Below, piece after piece: positions 51,640-63,660 of a stretch of 64,000 bases of DNA. The notes beneath the pieces are model-generated. The model made no database searches. It was not told where the DNA came from and was given only the letters and a program-made list of their open reading frames with translations. Source of the DNA: Lateolabrax maculatus. Taxonomy: Eukaryota > Chordata > Actinopteri > Acropomatiformes > Lateolabracidae. A program made the translations under genes and the position numbers. The DNA lies in assembly GCA_031216445.1 (NCBI GenBank), contig CM062219.1, forward strand, positions 8,136,501 to 8,200,500. Reading direction: 5' to 3'. Position 1 is the first letter of the stretch. Every line of letters starts with the position of its first letter.

Positions 51640-52100
51640 ACCAATCTGGTTAAAAGTGTCACTTTTGCGGTAAAGGTATAGGTTTACATAACTAAAACAT
51701 TTGGTTAAGATTAAGGGTGACAGTTTATAATAATGTGTGCAATGTAACTGTGACGTGTTACACACCCATCCAACACCCCGTCCTGCAAAGATCCCCAATA
51801 CATTCCATGACGTTTGTATACGTCCAATGCCAACGTTTTTAAAATTCCCACTTTTGGCCATATTTGCGCATGGCAGCTAGTATGCTTAACAGAAATGTTA
51901 TGGCAAATAAATTATGGTTACGGTATGGTTAGTTCTAAGAAATTAAAAATGTTGGTTAATGTCAGGGAAAGATTGTAGCTGCAGTTAATAAAAAGACAAA
52001 AGTTACATACAGGTCACTGACAGGACATGCACTCTGGTCTCTTTCCTGAAAGTCAAACACCATCCCAACTTCCACGCCCTGACTTTCTGCCATGCTGCAA
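51640..52100. repeat. Probable degraded dispersed fish repeat
   Basis: The phrases ttggttaagattaagggtga, gggaaagattgtagctgcag and cactctggtctctttcctga resemble, from memory, a widespread fish repeat family. No coding sequence is present. Confidence 0.35.
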
Positions 52101-52941
52101 AAAGGGCGCACAACTTCCTGCATTGGCACTGAGAGTTGGCATTTGGATGGTAATTGTTTGAAATATTCACCCTCTGCTAATTTACTTTTTTGGCTAAATT
52201 TATTTTGACCCCTGAGTTTTACAAAGCAGAGGTCTTGCTAATTTAATCGTAAAGGTTGCTGGCAGTACTTGGAAGCGGCATTCCTCACAGTCAGATCTCC
52301 ACATGTTGATCTGTCTCGATAACATTGTACCACCACCTGTTTCCCTGTCCTCTCCAGACATTTCCTTTGTGTCATGTTGTACTTCCTCTTCCTGTTCTCA
52401 TCATCCTTCCAAATCTAGCCCTTAATCCTCATCACTATCCATTTCCTCCCTCTGCAATCTCTTCCCTTTGAAGACACCAAATGTCTCAACATTTTCAAAA
52501 CCACGGACACACACACACTTGCCCCACTTTACAATCAACTTGACCTGTGCAACAGTTATTCAGCTCATCCTGAATGCCTGTATAAAAAGCATTATTAGTT
52601 CAGCCAGTATTGATGTTTGCTGTTACTACAACATGAAAAGCACGAGCTCTCTCTACCTCTGCCTCACTCTTTCTCTTTCTGGCTGGTTTCTAATGTATTC
52701 TACCCCTTTGGTGGCCTCTAGCCAGCCTCGCTCTTATGTTCTTTAACAATGGAGAGGGAGGAGGTCACTTGATGCCTCTCCTAAGCTCGACTCTGCTCTC
52801 TTTTGCTCTCCTCATATTCCCTAATATGCTGTGTTCCCATCTCTCCTTTCTTCTGCTTTCCTCTCCTCTTTTCTGTCTACCCCCTCCCCCTTCCGTCTTC
52901 TCCCCAGCCCTCTGGGTGAGGTTGTCCTACCAGGATGTAAC

Positions 52942-52943
<2 letters not shown>
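52101..52943. other. Intergenic, no gene seen
   Basis: Pyrimidine-rich in its last 300 bp, leading into the (CT)n tract. No gene. Confidence 0.5.
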
Positions 52944-53027
<84 letters not shown>

Positions 53028-53029
53028 CA
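52944..53029. repeat. Long (CT)n microsatellite
   Basis: About 43 CT units with one CCT interruption; the longest dinucleotide tract in the window. Confidence 0.97.
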
Positions 53030-53206
53030 GGAGGCTGATACGAAGCACTTTACAGCAGGCAGGTTCTTCAAAGGACGACGTGACTCTTAAAAAAGTGCGG
53101 AAAAACATCAGGAATGTGCTGTTCATGGAAGGCAGATGTTACAAATGCAGACTGGTCACATGTAGTGCTATGCAAATAATACACCATAAGAAGAACCACA
53201 ACTGCA

Positions 53207-54240
53207 CTACATGGCCAAAAGTATATGGACACCCAAATATTATATCAATACATGTGATTGCTGAAGATCTCATACCAAACAGTGACCATAAATATGCTCC
53301 TGAAATACCCGCCAATCTTCTGTGATGACATTCAACAAGATTTTGGAACCTGGCTTTGGGATTTTTTCCCATCCAGCCACAAGAGTTTGGACGCTGATGT
53401 TTGGCAATAAAGCCTGGCTCACATTTAGTGTTTCATTTCATTCCAAATGTGTGCAGTAAGGTTGAGGTCAAGGCTCTGTGCAAGACAACCAAGTTCTTCC
53501 AAGTCCAGCATCCCTAGGCCTTGTGTTCATATTGCATGATTCTGTATATAATGATTTACATCGAATGCCAACATTCAGTGCCAATGCAGGAAGTAGCGTG
53601 TACCTTATGAAGTGTGGTGCAGAGGAAAGGCTGGGTGATAGGAAAGAACTAGTTCTATGTCGTGAATGTTGGATTGTCAGACGCAGCCCAATTCTGATGT
53701 CAGAATGGTGCAGAGAGAGGTGTTTGCAAAGCTATTCAATCATCCAATGAGCAGTTCTGATGCAGTATACTGAACCCTTAATGGTGTTGGGGTCTGGGTA
53801 TGGACAGGCAGGTACTGCAGCTGACTTTCATAAGGAAAGCTGGAATTTGCATCTTTGCACCTAACTCCTCTGCAGTAGCTGATTTGCTAAAACCTAATCT
53901 TCCCCTAACCATTACCAAACCAAACCATAGTTGCACGGTGCAGATATTGTAGAAAGAAATTATTTTTTAAATGTTGGTACTGAACAAAAATGTTGGGTTT
54001 TGCAGACTCGTCAGTTCTTTTATGCCAAACTCAGAAAACCCCCTCTTCATGGGCCTCGCTTTGGGTGCGAGGGCTTTGTAATGTTGAAGCAGAAAAGGGC
54101 TTTTTCCAAATTTCTGCCACAAGGTTGGAAGCACTCTGTTGTGTAAAATATCTCTGTATGCTTCAGTATTAAGATTTGCCTTAATTGAACAAAAGCTCCT
54201 GGCCCCAACCATGAAAAACAGTCCTACAGGAACTGGAATA
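53207..54240 (-). mobile_element. Decayed Tc1-like transposon with transposase remnant
   Basis: The left end, cactacatggccaaaagtat, matches the terminal sequence of a well-known fish Tc1/mariner-type family. On the minus strand 54212-54002 retains ANLNTEAYRDILHNRVLPTL, then WQKFGKSPFLLQH and a KARPMKRGF block, i.e. the central transposase region. Further pieces follow at 53372-53220 (NPKARFQNLVECHHRRLAGI). The expected DNAP catalytic stretch has decayed to YKALAP. No matching right-hand inverted repeat or N-terminus was found, so the copy is truncated as well as inactive. Confidence 0.82.
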
Positions 54241-56640
54241 TATTTTCAATCTTTGAGTCAACCTGCAAATAAAGCTTTCAGTTAATCATAATCAGAATTG
54301 CTGCTGCTCAGCCTTCTTCTTTCCACGTCTGTTTGTCCTCGTAAAAGCCAGGGGAGCTGCATCAGGATCCAGCAGCTACTGCTGCTACAGCCTCATACTC
54401 TGTATGTGGAGTCAGCAGAGGAACTTGCCATCAGGTCTTGATCGACCTTCCCTCAACCCCCCCGCCCCTCCATCCCTTCATCCCGGTCTTGGACCCTGCT
54501 GGCGGCCATGATGAATGATTCATTCTCCCAGCTAAAAAGAGCTGAGTCATCGCTGCATTTCAGCTCCATATTTCCAAAGTGGGCAGGAGCTAAATGGCTT
54601 TACCAATAGCCTTTCCTTCTGACCAGCTACAGCCACCTTCTTGTTCTGCTGCTGAATATGCAAAAGAAGGAAATACAGCCTTGAAATGTATTGCTGCACT
54701 TTGAGCTGAAGCCATAAAGGCCTATTTATCTTTATGGACTGCAGCTAATTACAGTGTCGTGTATCTGTAGTTTTGAATGTAGGTGTATCCGTGTGTTATC
54801 TAGTGTGCTGCCTCATGAGGTTATTTCTCAATTCAAAAGAAGCTATCTGATCTGATAATTTATTAAACTTAAAAGCGAAGGTCGCTAAATAGTCAAAGAT
54901 CTGACTGGAGTCAATGTCTGTCTCTTTGAAGATATTGGTTTTGAGGAGCTGGTGCACACAAATATTCACATACACTCACAGTGTGACATTCTGAGATGAA
55001 GGACATTTTAGTTCTGCTCTGCTGCAGTGGGCTAATGGTCAATAACAAATTCATTTTCATCACAGTACAGTATATGAAGGCTGTGTGAGTGTGCATGTTT
55101 ATGTGTGTCCTTCACTTCCTTCTCAGACAGTTATTATGGACATTTGAAATTCTGTGCCAGCTTCTAGATTGAGCAGGGGGGATTACTCATCTGCCTCAGA
55201 TATTGTGCTCCTTGGTGGTGCTTGGCTTTGCGGCTGACTTAATGAGAGCGGAAGGCTTTGTTGTTGTGAATTTCTCTATTCATCCAAAAGAGGAGGAAAG
55301 GTGCTCCACTGAGGAGAAAGAAAAAAAAATAAGGTAGCTACTCTCAGTTGCTTTTCTCGGGGAAAAGGAATGACAACTAATACCTGAGGGCACTTCCTTA
55401 TCTACAGCCTGTCAACACAGACAGGCCATATCATTCACCAGGAGCTTTACTCAATGGGAAAAAAACTATCCACCAATGGGAATAAGCCCTTTCTTGAAAA
55501 CAGTGGTGCTCTATCTCTCACTGTGACTCGGTAACCTTTATCATAGAGTGTTTATGGAAGAATGGTTCCTCACTCTGCCAAATACTGAGACTTTCTTTCA
55601 TTTCCTGATTTCAAAGCAAGGCTGAGATGTTCTCGGCTTAGAGGTAACAGGATGAGGTGAGGAGGCAGGAAGTGCATTGTAGGACAAAGATGAGATTATG
55701 GGGTGAGGAGAGAAGATCAGGTTGAGATTCAAAAGATGTGCTGACCGCAGGTGGTGTTATTAATGTGTGTGTGTCTGTGAGAACGTTGCTCTCTCAGACA
55801 TTTTTCTTCATCCTGTATTTGAGGATCACAATTCAAATGATGATTCAGTTTTAAAGCTCTGCTGGAAGAAAATCATCACTGAATGAGATAACAGAAGTTT
55901 GAAAAATTACATATGATGTCACAAGGTTCAAATAATTGATTATTGTTGAAGAATAATAAGAAAACAAAATATGTCACAACAAAATGTGAATTGCAGTTTT
56001 TTCTGGGGAACCTGATTAAAGGTATATGCTGTGCACATTTTGTTCAACCCCCAAACAAAACCACCAAAGCCACATCCTGCAAAAAACCCACTGAAACCAC
56101 ATCCGTCTTAGCAAGACAGTAGTTTTCACACGCATTGTGGGAATTCTGATGTGTAAAAAACTGACTCAAAATAGTAATGTTACTTGGAGACCCACCCTTA
56201 AAAAAAACAGTGCTCAGTGCACTCAGTGAGCTCTTGCAATTTCCTGATGAAAGAGAACCACCCTCCCTCCCCCTCACCCCCTACAACAGTGTCTCCCAAG
56301 AAGAAATCAATGACCTTCTGTAGGAGGTGGCGATATGCCACAATCGACTACACAGCCCACTAAATAAGCAGCCACTGGCAGATGATGTTAAATGAGGGCG
56401 GGGGGAGATAACACATTTGGTTACAGCGTCGCTCTGGTCCCATAAGAATGCAAGAACAGATATGAGGTGAAAAGCAAGGCATCGTAAGTGTCCTTCCACT
56501 AGTGGACAGAATTTTGTAAAAACTATTGGTGTCTCTCTGTGGAACACCCAGCAGATGTTTGATACTGTTGTGTGTTGTGGCTCTGCCTTCATACACTGCT
56601 GGATTGTCACATGTCACAAGAATACACACAGCAGTGCTTT
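54241..56640. other. Intergenic, includes a candidate regulatory stretch
   Basis: No gene. The 54480-54770 segment is repeat-free and dense in motif-like strings (gctgagtcatcgc, atatgcaaa, gctaattac). The remainder is ordinary AT-rich DNA. Confidence 0.45.
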
Positions 56641-56641
56641 G

Positions 56642-56683
56642 AGCTAAATGCTAAATGCTAAATGCTAAAAAAAAAAAAAAAAA
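56642..56683. repeat. (CTAAATG)n short tandem repeat and A-run
   Basis: About three and a half copies of a 7-bp unit followed by a run of about 18 A. Confidence 0.9.
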
Positions 56684-56689
56684 ACATAA

Positions 56690-56985
56690 AATATCTCATG
56701 GTGGCGCTGGAAGAAAACTCAGTAGGATTCATCACCTGTGACACATGAATGTTGGTACAAAATTTTGTGCCAATGCATGTGGTAAATATTGAGATATTTC
56801 ACTTGCTGAGTGAAAAATTGGACCTGGTGGCAAACCAAATTCGTTACGATTCATCGTCTGGGCACTATGAATGTCTGTAGCAAATGTCATGGCACAAGAT
56901 TCATCCTCTGAGGAACATGAATGTCAATGTAAAATTTCATTGTAATACATCTAATAGTTTTTGAAACCTTTCAATCTGGATCAAA
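56690..56985. repeat. Dispersed repeat family B, inverted copy
   Basis: Contains atggtggcgctggaagaaaa, aggattcatcacctgtgaca, aacatgaatgtcaatgtaaa and ttcattgtaatacatctaat, the reverse-orientation counterpart of the copies at 16.2 and 32.7 kb. Two internal sub-repeats of the gattcatc...catgaatgt block are present. Confidence 0.65.
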
Positions 56986-59239
56986 GCATTGAATACAAAA
57001 ACAGCAAAAAACAAAAAAAAAATACACAAAAATCTCAAACAAACTCAAAACTAAATATTTTATGAACTGCACAGCATGCACTGATAAAAAAAATATATAT
57101 ATTTTTCCTTTCCCCTCTGATACTTTCATTCTCCGTTCTCCACAGTAACACCAAGTCTTGTGGTCTATGTCTGATAATGACAGTGATGATGAAGTATTGA
57201 GGACCTGTAGTCTCCAGAGTTCTGAGTGGCTCACATCCACTTCCATCTCTCTCTGATATGATTGGTCGCTGAGTTAATTGTGGAGGTCACGGATGGATGG
57301 GGAATTGAACTTCTTCCTTGGAGACCACAAAAACTAGATCACTCAGAAGGAGACGGCATCATTAAAAGTAAACTATTGCTATAATAATAAAGACTGATTT
57401 GACCATTTCTTTGTCCTTTGTAGACAATCTTAAAGTGATCAAAAATTTAAAGATTAAATTAATGACATCATTAATGTGAACGTGACGTGAGTAATTAATG
57501 AGTAAATAATTATTTAGTAATTTAACAAAACAAAAAAAACAAATATTCTTTAAAATATAAAATATAAATGAAAGTTTATTATAAAATTGTCTGCAACTAA
57601 GGGTCCGTGACAAAGTTTTGTGTAATTTAAATCATAGGTTATACAAAAAAATCTATCACCACCTGTAAAAATTGCCAAATATATACTGTAAAATAAAGGA
57701 GAAGGATTTTTAGCCTCCCTGATTGAATATGTATCTTTAAAGGTTATTTATATAACCTTAATTCAGCGAATGAGGGTAAAAAGGGGTGCTGCAAAAAATA
57801 TGTGGGTAAGAATGGTATATATACCTAAATTCCAATCTGCTTGTTTTCATATGGAAAGCTGTATTTTTAGGAATACCTTAAACTTTCTTCAGCTCTATTG
57901 GAGTACTATGGTCAGGCACATACATATCCAATTTGGTATGTGGATTAACAACAACAAATTATCCTTACACTGAAGACTAACCTCTTAAAACATACAGTTA
58001 TGTACAGGGCTTCTGGGCAGTTACGAAACACTATAAGAGAATCAACAAGTGCTTACACTTTTAAGAAATAAGGTCTCTCAATAAAAACATGGCGTCGTAA
58101 AGTAGCTGGGATCATGGGAGTTGTTGTTTTCACCACCATTGCCGTCATTGCAGTCAGCTTCTCCCAGTTAGGATTCCTTCAGAGTTGATTGTTCAGAAGG
58201 TTTTTTACTGGGGGCTGCAGATGACCTGCAATAGTCTCCTCCTCTCTAAAACAAATGGACCCGGTGATGAAGACCAGTTAAAATACTGAGTAAAGCAGCA
58301 TGTTAAAAATAATTGTTTCTCCGACGCTGTTTGGCACACAAAGTGATAGGAAGTGATATTGATTAAAATTACGAATTTATCTAGGTTTGAAATTTTTTGT
58401 AAACTTTTGGGATACTGTAAGTACACAACTCACCTAAATATATAACATAGGTCTAGACGTTTTTAGACATTTGAATGTGGAAAAGTTACATATTATACCG
58501 TCTTACCATTATTTGATCATACCCAGACTGACTGGATTAAATCCAGTTTCTCATTCTATATCTGCCTCTATTTTGATGAAAGGGAAAGCATCAAGATGAA
58601 AAGTTCCTCCAGACACACCAGCACAAAACTGTTCCCAAGATAGTCAAGATTAATGATTGAAAACAAGTGGGCGAAACTGAGAAATAACAACTATAAATAC
58701 TGATGCTTTAGAGTGCTGGGATCAGGCTGGAACCCTGCACATCAATAAGAGCTTTCTTGCTGTACTTTTGCCACTCATTGTCTGCAGTGAAAAGAAATGT
58801 GAACATTTTTTTCGCTGCTTTAATACTATGAATGTGAGTCATTCTGAAGGTGAAATTTAAAGGTTATACCTGACATTTGTCCAAGTGGTAATTTTTAATT
58901 TGAAGCACATCAGATATTTATTGAGGGCTGTAAGGCTTAAAATGAAGTGCTGACCTCTGTTCCTTTATGATGAGGCAAAGAAGTAGCTGTAGATCCATTT
59001 AGCATTCACATAAATGGTTTTAACCACCAGTCCATTTTGTTCATTATGCGTGGTTGCCCGTTAGAAAAGTAAAACGTTTTTCTTTTAAGTAAGGTTCTTC
59101 AAGATGTTTTTTTCTTTTTTGGGCCTTGATTAGAGTAGATGTTTGTTTTCTCTCCCTGATTGGATTGTGATTGACCTGAAGATCTCAGATTTCTGTGTCC
59201 TCTGAGACTGGATAGGTAGATGTTGGAGGTTTCCCAGCT
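56986..59239. other. Intergenic, no gene seen
   Basis: Strongly AT-rich. About 58085-58340 (catgggagttgttgttttca; gttgattgttcagaaggttt; acccggtgatgaagaccagt) resembles a degraded fish dispersed repeat with no coding content. Confidence 0.45.
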
Positions 59240-59489
59240 GGGTGTTGGGTGTCCATCACTGTGAATCTAAGTGGTTGTCTTCTTAGACTCAGAGCAATGT
59301 CTCTTCCACTCCCATGCCCACGGAAGTGGACGCCCCTGTTTTGAAGCAATTGTTGCAGAAGTTTAATCTAGCTCTGTGTGACCTTTTCTGTTCAGAATCA
59401 GCCTTATTGGCCAAGCATGTGTACACATACAAGGAATTTGATTTCGGTTTTAAGTTGATCTCAATGTACTTACAGACAGAACAAATTAC

Positions 59490-59960
59490 AGTAAACTACT
59501 ACTATTGGATGACACCAATGACCACTTTTTTGACTGCAAACTTTGGGAGTTTAACAGATGGGTCTCCTGAGGGGCGTTAGTCGACAGTGTCAGGGGAGAA
59601 GAGCAGTGGGAAGAGGACACATCTCTATGGCGCACAAGTGATGATTGACTGGGTGCTGGATGTGATTTTCCCCAGCCTTGATCTGCTGCCTTCTGTCTGC
59701 CAGGAAAGTTGTGATCCACTGACAGGTGGAAGCTGGCACAATGAGCTGACTGAGTTAAGAATGGAGGACTTCTGGGATGATGGTGTTGAATGCCAAGTTG
59801 AAGACCACAAACAGGATCCTTGTATCCCTGGGTAGTCGAGGTATTGCGGGATGGAGTGCGGTCCCATGTTGACTGGATCATCTGCTGATGTGTTTGCCCA
59901 AACTGCAGGAGGTCCAGCAGGGGCCCTGTGATGTCGTTCAGGTAGGCCAACACCAGTTGA
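59490..59960 (-). mobile_element. LINE reverse-transcriptase core remnant
   Basis: The minus strand, with frameshifts, reads VLAYLNDITGPLLDLLQF, DDPVNMGPHSIPQYLD, RILFVVFNLAFNTIIPEVLH, LCQLPPVSGSQL, RLGKITSST, CVLFPLLFSPDT and GDPSVKLPKFA. These follow the order of the reverse-transcriptase domain of an L2/CR1-like fish LINE. The FADD catalytic block is lost (FAVKK), so the copy is dead. Just to its left, 59390-59470 (tcagaatcagccttattggc) resembles another common fish repeat. Confidence 0.8.
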
Positions 59961-60019
59961 AGCAGGAGGAGCAGGATTTCACACAGCTAGAAAGTCTACT
60001 CTGTTGCCAGACCTCATCT

Positions 60020-60170
60020 TGATCATACAAACCAGCCACACTTGCAGTTGTTCCTTTTACTCTTGTTGCTCCTCAACTCTGGAACATCCTCCCACAAAGT
60101 CACAAGAGAAGCACAATCAGTGAACAACTCATATGTTTTCTTTCTGGCATCACTTGACTTTAAAACTTGC
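60020..60170 (+). mobile_element. Short LINE C-terminal fragment, plus strand
   Basis: The plus strand reads AVVPFTLVAPQLWNILPQSH, similar to the APxLWNSLPxxxR motif near the end of many LINE ORF2 proteins. It is opposite in strand to the adjacent core remnant, so it is a separate insertion. Confidence 0.45.
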
Positions 60171-60239
60171 ACTTTGTCCCTTGAGGAAAACAAAAGCCAG
60201 AAAGAATGATAAGTCATTGTTTGCTGTATGAGAGTCAAC

Positions 60240-61993
60240 AGTGGGTGCTCACACTGGCTATTGGTAGCACTGCAAGCTCAGCCAGTCATGCTTTTTTAAG
60301 GAGACTTGGTTGGTAGTGGCTGAAAGGTTAGCCAGTAAAACAGTGGTAGTACTTTGACATGTCTGTACCAGTTTATCAAGTGAAGAATTCATTTTTTCAC
60401 CTGTCACAGTAAAAACTGGTTCTGCTTGATCTTTATCCTATGCTTGCAGTCAACATACAATGTGGAGATCTGGTCTTGAATAGCAAGACTTTCAAATACA
60501 TTTGGCAAGTTAGCCATTATCAAAACAACTGGGTGATCCACTGTTGGTTAGATGCAACAGTAAACAATCTGTACTGCAGCAGTGACACTGGATAGGTACA
60601 TTAGATGTTGTAGGTCAAGTCCTATGACTTGGTGTTCGGCCTTGTTTTGCAGCCTCTCCTGGTTGGACTTGTACATTCCTTTCCAGAGGAGGGTTGGTCT
60701 CAGTGCCAGGGTAAGCTGGAGTAACAGATGGTTGCTTGAGCACGCCTGGCCTTTCCCCGTCTCTCTCTCTTTCACTTCCTCACTCGCTCTCTCTCTCACA
60801 ATAACCCCACTGCTGTTCTCATGGTAACACTATCTGCCAAGTCTGAAGGATTGTTTTTTCACAGGACACATGAGCTCAGCACTGTACCAGTGGTGGACGC
60901 TTGGCTCCTACTGTCTCTCTCCTTTCCTCCTGCACCTTCATCTTTCTTTCTGTCTCTATTGAATGTTTCATTTCTTCCTCCTTGCTGGCCCAGGATCCCT
61001 TTGTCTCCTTTATCTGTCCCCGCCTCTCCTCGGCTCATCTGTCATTGCTGCTTGTTGAGTCAACCGTCCCTTCTCTTTCTCCTCCTAGTTTTGTTTCATC
61101 ATCCAGAAATCCCAACCATGACTGGGCTTTATCAGTGTAGCGTTTATAAATCTAACTCCAATCTAATCGCTTGCATCTGCTGTGCTATTGTTCCTCTTTT
61201 CTTTGTTTCACTGTATCTTCAAACAGCTCGCCGCTACTGTATCATGTTCTCCAGACTGTGCTGATAGTCTTATCAAAAGACTGATGGTTTCAACTCTGGA
61301 TATGATCTCTCACCTTAAAAGAATGGCACCCATTTTGGTGTAAGGTTCTTGCGGTGTGGCTTGGTTGTTGGTGCTTTTTTTTTTTTTTTTCTGTCAGGTT
61401 TTTGGGGGAATTTAATCAGGGACACACACATGCACCGACCCATACAAACACACTTATTAAGGATATTAGATTTAAACAGGCACAGCATGGTGTAGGAAAG
61501 ACAGCCAGCTGTTCTTTGGACCAACTTAGATTTCTGAAACAGTGGCCATCTGTGGCACACCGATTGAGGGGGTGACCCATTCTGAATTCAAAACATCTCC
61601 AAATCAAATGCAAGACCACACACACACATTTGCCCAAGCCCTGCTCCATCAAAGAAGATATTCAAATCACGATAGTTAAGAAGGGAAACTGGCTTTCTGT
61701 GTGTCTTGCCATCTTTCCATCCACAAGGTGAGTTCGCTCTCTCTACCTCCTCTTTCCGTCTGTCTTCCTCTGACGGTATTGTAAATGGAATGAGTCTGGT
61801 TGCATTGCTGTATTACGGTGGGATAAAGTATCAGTGCTGGTAATCTTCCGTGGATTAATGGCTTCTTCTTTATCTGCTGCGGCTGCTCCGCTCAGATGTC
61901 TGGTCGGGCCAGGAGCCTCCTGCTGGAATACTAATGACGGACAGACAGACAGCTCCAGCTCTCCCTGTCCCCAGCCCCAGCCCAGCCCACGGG

Positions 61994-61997
<4 letters not shown>
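60240..61997. other. Intergenic, no gene seen
   Basis: Pyrimidine-rich between about 60750 and 61100. ORFs there (up to 147 codons on the plus strand) are Ser/Leu/Phe-rich by composition and show no domain. Confidence 0.5.

Positions 61998-62048
<51 letters not shown>
61998..62048. repeat. (GT)n microsatellite
   Basis: About 25 uninterrupted GT units. Confidence 0.97.
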
Positions 62049-62053
<5 letters not shown>

Positions 62054-62133
62054 GAAAGGGAGCACATATGTGTGAAGTGCATGTAGATAGAGAGGGCACA
62101 CAGCAAAGACAGAGAAGGAGACTGCACGTGTTA

Positions 62134-62136
<3 letters not shown>

Positions 62137-62212
<76 letters not shown>
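62137..62212. repeat. (GT)n microsatellite
   Basis: About 37 GT units with one GCAT interruption, 88 bp from the previous tract. Confidence 0.97.
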
Positions 62213-62213
<1 letters not shown>

Positions 62214-63045
62214 TTCGCCCCCAAGACCCTGTCGCCTCCTTTGTGAGGTAGTCGCTGTCCTCCTTGTCCTGGCTGACACCTGCTTTGCATACAGGAGGGG
62301 CCAAGCAGAGAGGAGGGGCAGTGATGGTGAAATGAGGGTCCCCCAGGATGTGAGAGAGGGACACAGAGGGGACGAGGGAGGGAGAGCACGGGAAGGAGGG
62401 AGGAGGAGATACAGCAGATTAGTAGAAGAAAATAAAGCAGACTGATGGAGTGAAAGAAGGGAACCAGAGAGAAAATTGAGAAAGGAACAATGGGAAATAT
62501 GAACGGATCCCAGCAACTCTGATCCACCGACAGACACCCACTCTGTAGTAAATAACCTGCTGTAGGGTGAAGTCATTGTGCCGTAGTAACTCCAATTCCA
62601 TTTCCATAGCAAGGTCACATTTGCCCCACACAGACCCTGAGCTAAGAATATCTAGTAGGTCCTTTATGAAAAGGAAAAGGACCAACACTAAACGCCATCT
62701 GCTTCCTCAGTGAAAGAAGAAAAGAAGAGGAGGAGGAAAGGAGGAGGAGGGGGAGTGACAGAAGCACACCATGTACCAACTACTGGCCATGCTTATGTGA
62801 ACAGAAATACAGAGGAGAACAAAAGAGGGCCGTACACCCAAAGCTTACCTCCTTTCCAAGGTGGACCAGGAACCAATATGAGAGCAGAAGTACCAACAGG
62901 ACATCCAACCAGAGTTAAAGATGAAATGCCAGCATCTGAGGAAACTTCGATTTCATATCAGACTGTCCTCAAGAAATGTGACCATTGTGAGCATTGTACT
63001 TAAAAAACTATTTTCCCAGGCTTATGGTTTATTACTGTGTGTGTG

Positions 63046-63047
<2 letters not shown>
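62213..63047. other. Intergenic, no gene seen
   Basis: Purine-rich between 62300-62490 and 62705-62760. A 97-codon plus-strand ORF (62710-63003) begins Lys/Glu/Arg/Gly-rich because of the purine tract; its remainder matches nothing I know. Confidence 0.45.

Positions 63048-63083
<36 letters not shown>
63048..63083. repeat. (GT)n microsatellite
   Basis: About 18 GT units. Confidence 0.96.
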
Positions 63084-63084
<1 letters not shown>

Positions 63085-63169
63085 TGGTTATATGTAAAGC
63101 TATGGGATAGGGCAGGGGTTTCTATTTGATTGTGTTGATTGTTGCTGATTAACTCCAATATTTACTCTC

Positions 63170-63440
63170 CTTTTAACTCTGTCTCCACCTCCTGAGGGAA
63201 ATATCTCTTTAGCTGCTAAATGCTCCACTAAGTTCATCAGCAAGTCGCCAACTGTGGCTGTCTACTGAGCAGGTAGTGTACAGTGGATTTTTGGTGCGTT
63301 TTCACTGAAAACAGCACTACTGTAAATGAGAGCGATTAGAGTGAACCAAAACACTAAAGTTGCACCCAGACAGCTAAACAATTAGCTGAAACTCAGTATA
63401 AATCTCTGTAAAGGTCAGGAGAGCAGATCATTCTCTGTAA
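63170..63440. repeat. Dispersed fish repeat (gctgctaaatgctccac type)
   Basis: The phrases gctgctaaatgctccactaa, gtagtgtacagtggattttt and aattagctgaaactcagtat match, from memory, a non-coding repeat common in fish genomes. Confidence 0.55.
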
Positions 63441-63477
63441 GTTCATCACTACAAGTGACCCATTTCACATCTACTCC

Positions 63478-63660
63478 ACCTCCAAGGAGGTTATTTTTGG
63501 TGCTCTTTGTTGTCTGGTTGTCGGCGGGATTGTGGGAAAACTACTTGCCTTGTTTTCATGAAACTTTGTGAGAGGGTGTAGCACGGACTATGGAACAACC
63601 CATAACATTTTGGAGCGGATCTGGATCGGACACATGAACAATCAATAATAGTGGATCTGA
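63478..63660. repeat. Dispersed fish repeat (ccaaggaggttat type)
   Basis: The phrases ccaaggaggttatttttggt, gtgagagggtgtagcacgga and tggagcggatctggatcgga match a second high-copy fish repeat, directly beside the previous one. Confidence 0.6.

Noticed and set aside
61743..62618. 291-codon minus-strand and 203-codon plus-strand overlapping ORFs
   Set aside because: Open only because long (GT)n tracts encode Thr-His or Val-Cys repeats without stops. No conserved sequence outside the repeats.
62710..63003. 97-codon plus-strand ORF ending in CDHCEHCT
   Set aside because: The N-terminal half comes from a purine tract, and the two CxxC-like pairs at the end do not form a complete finger.
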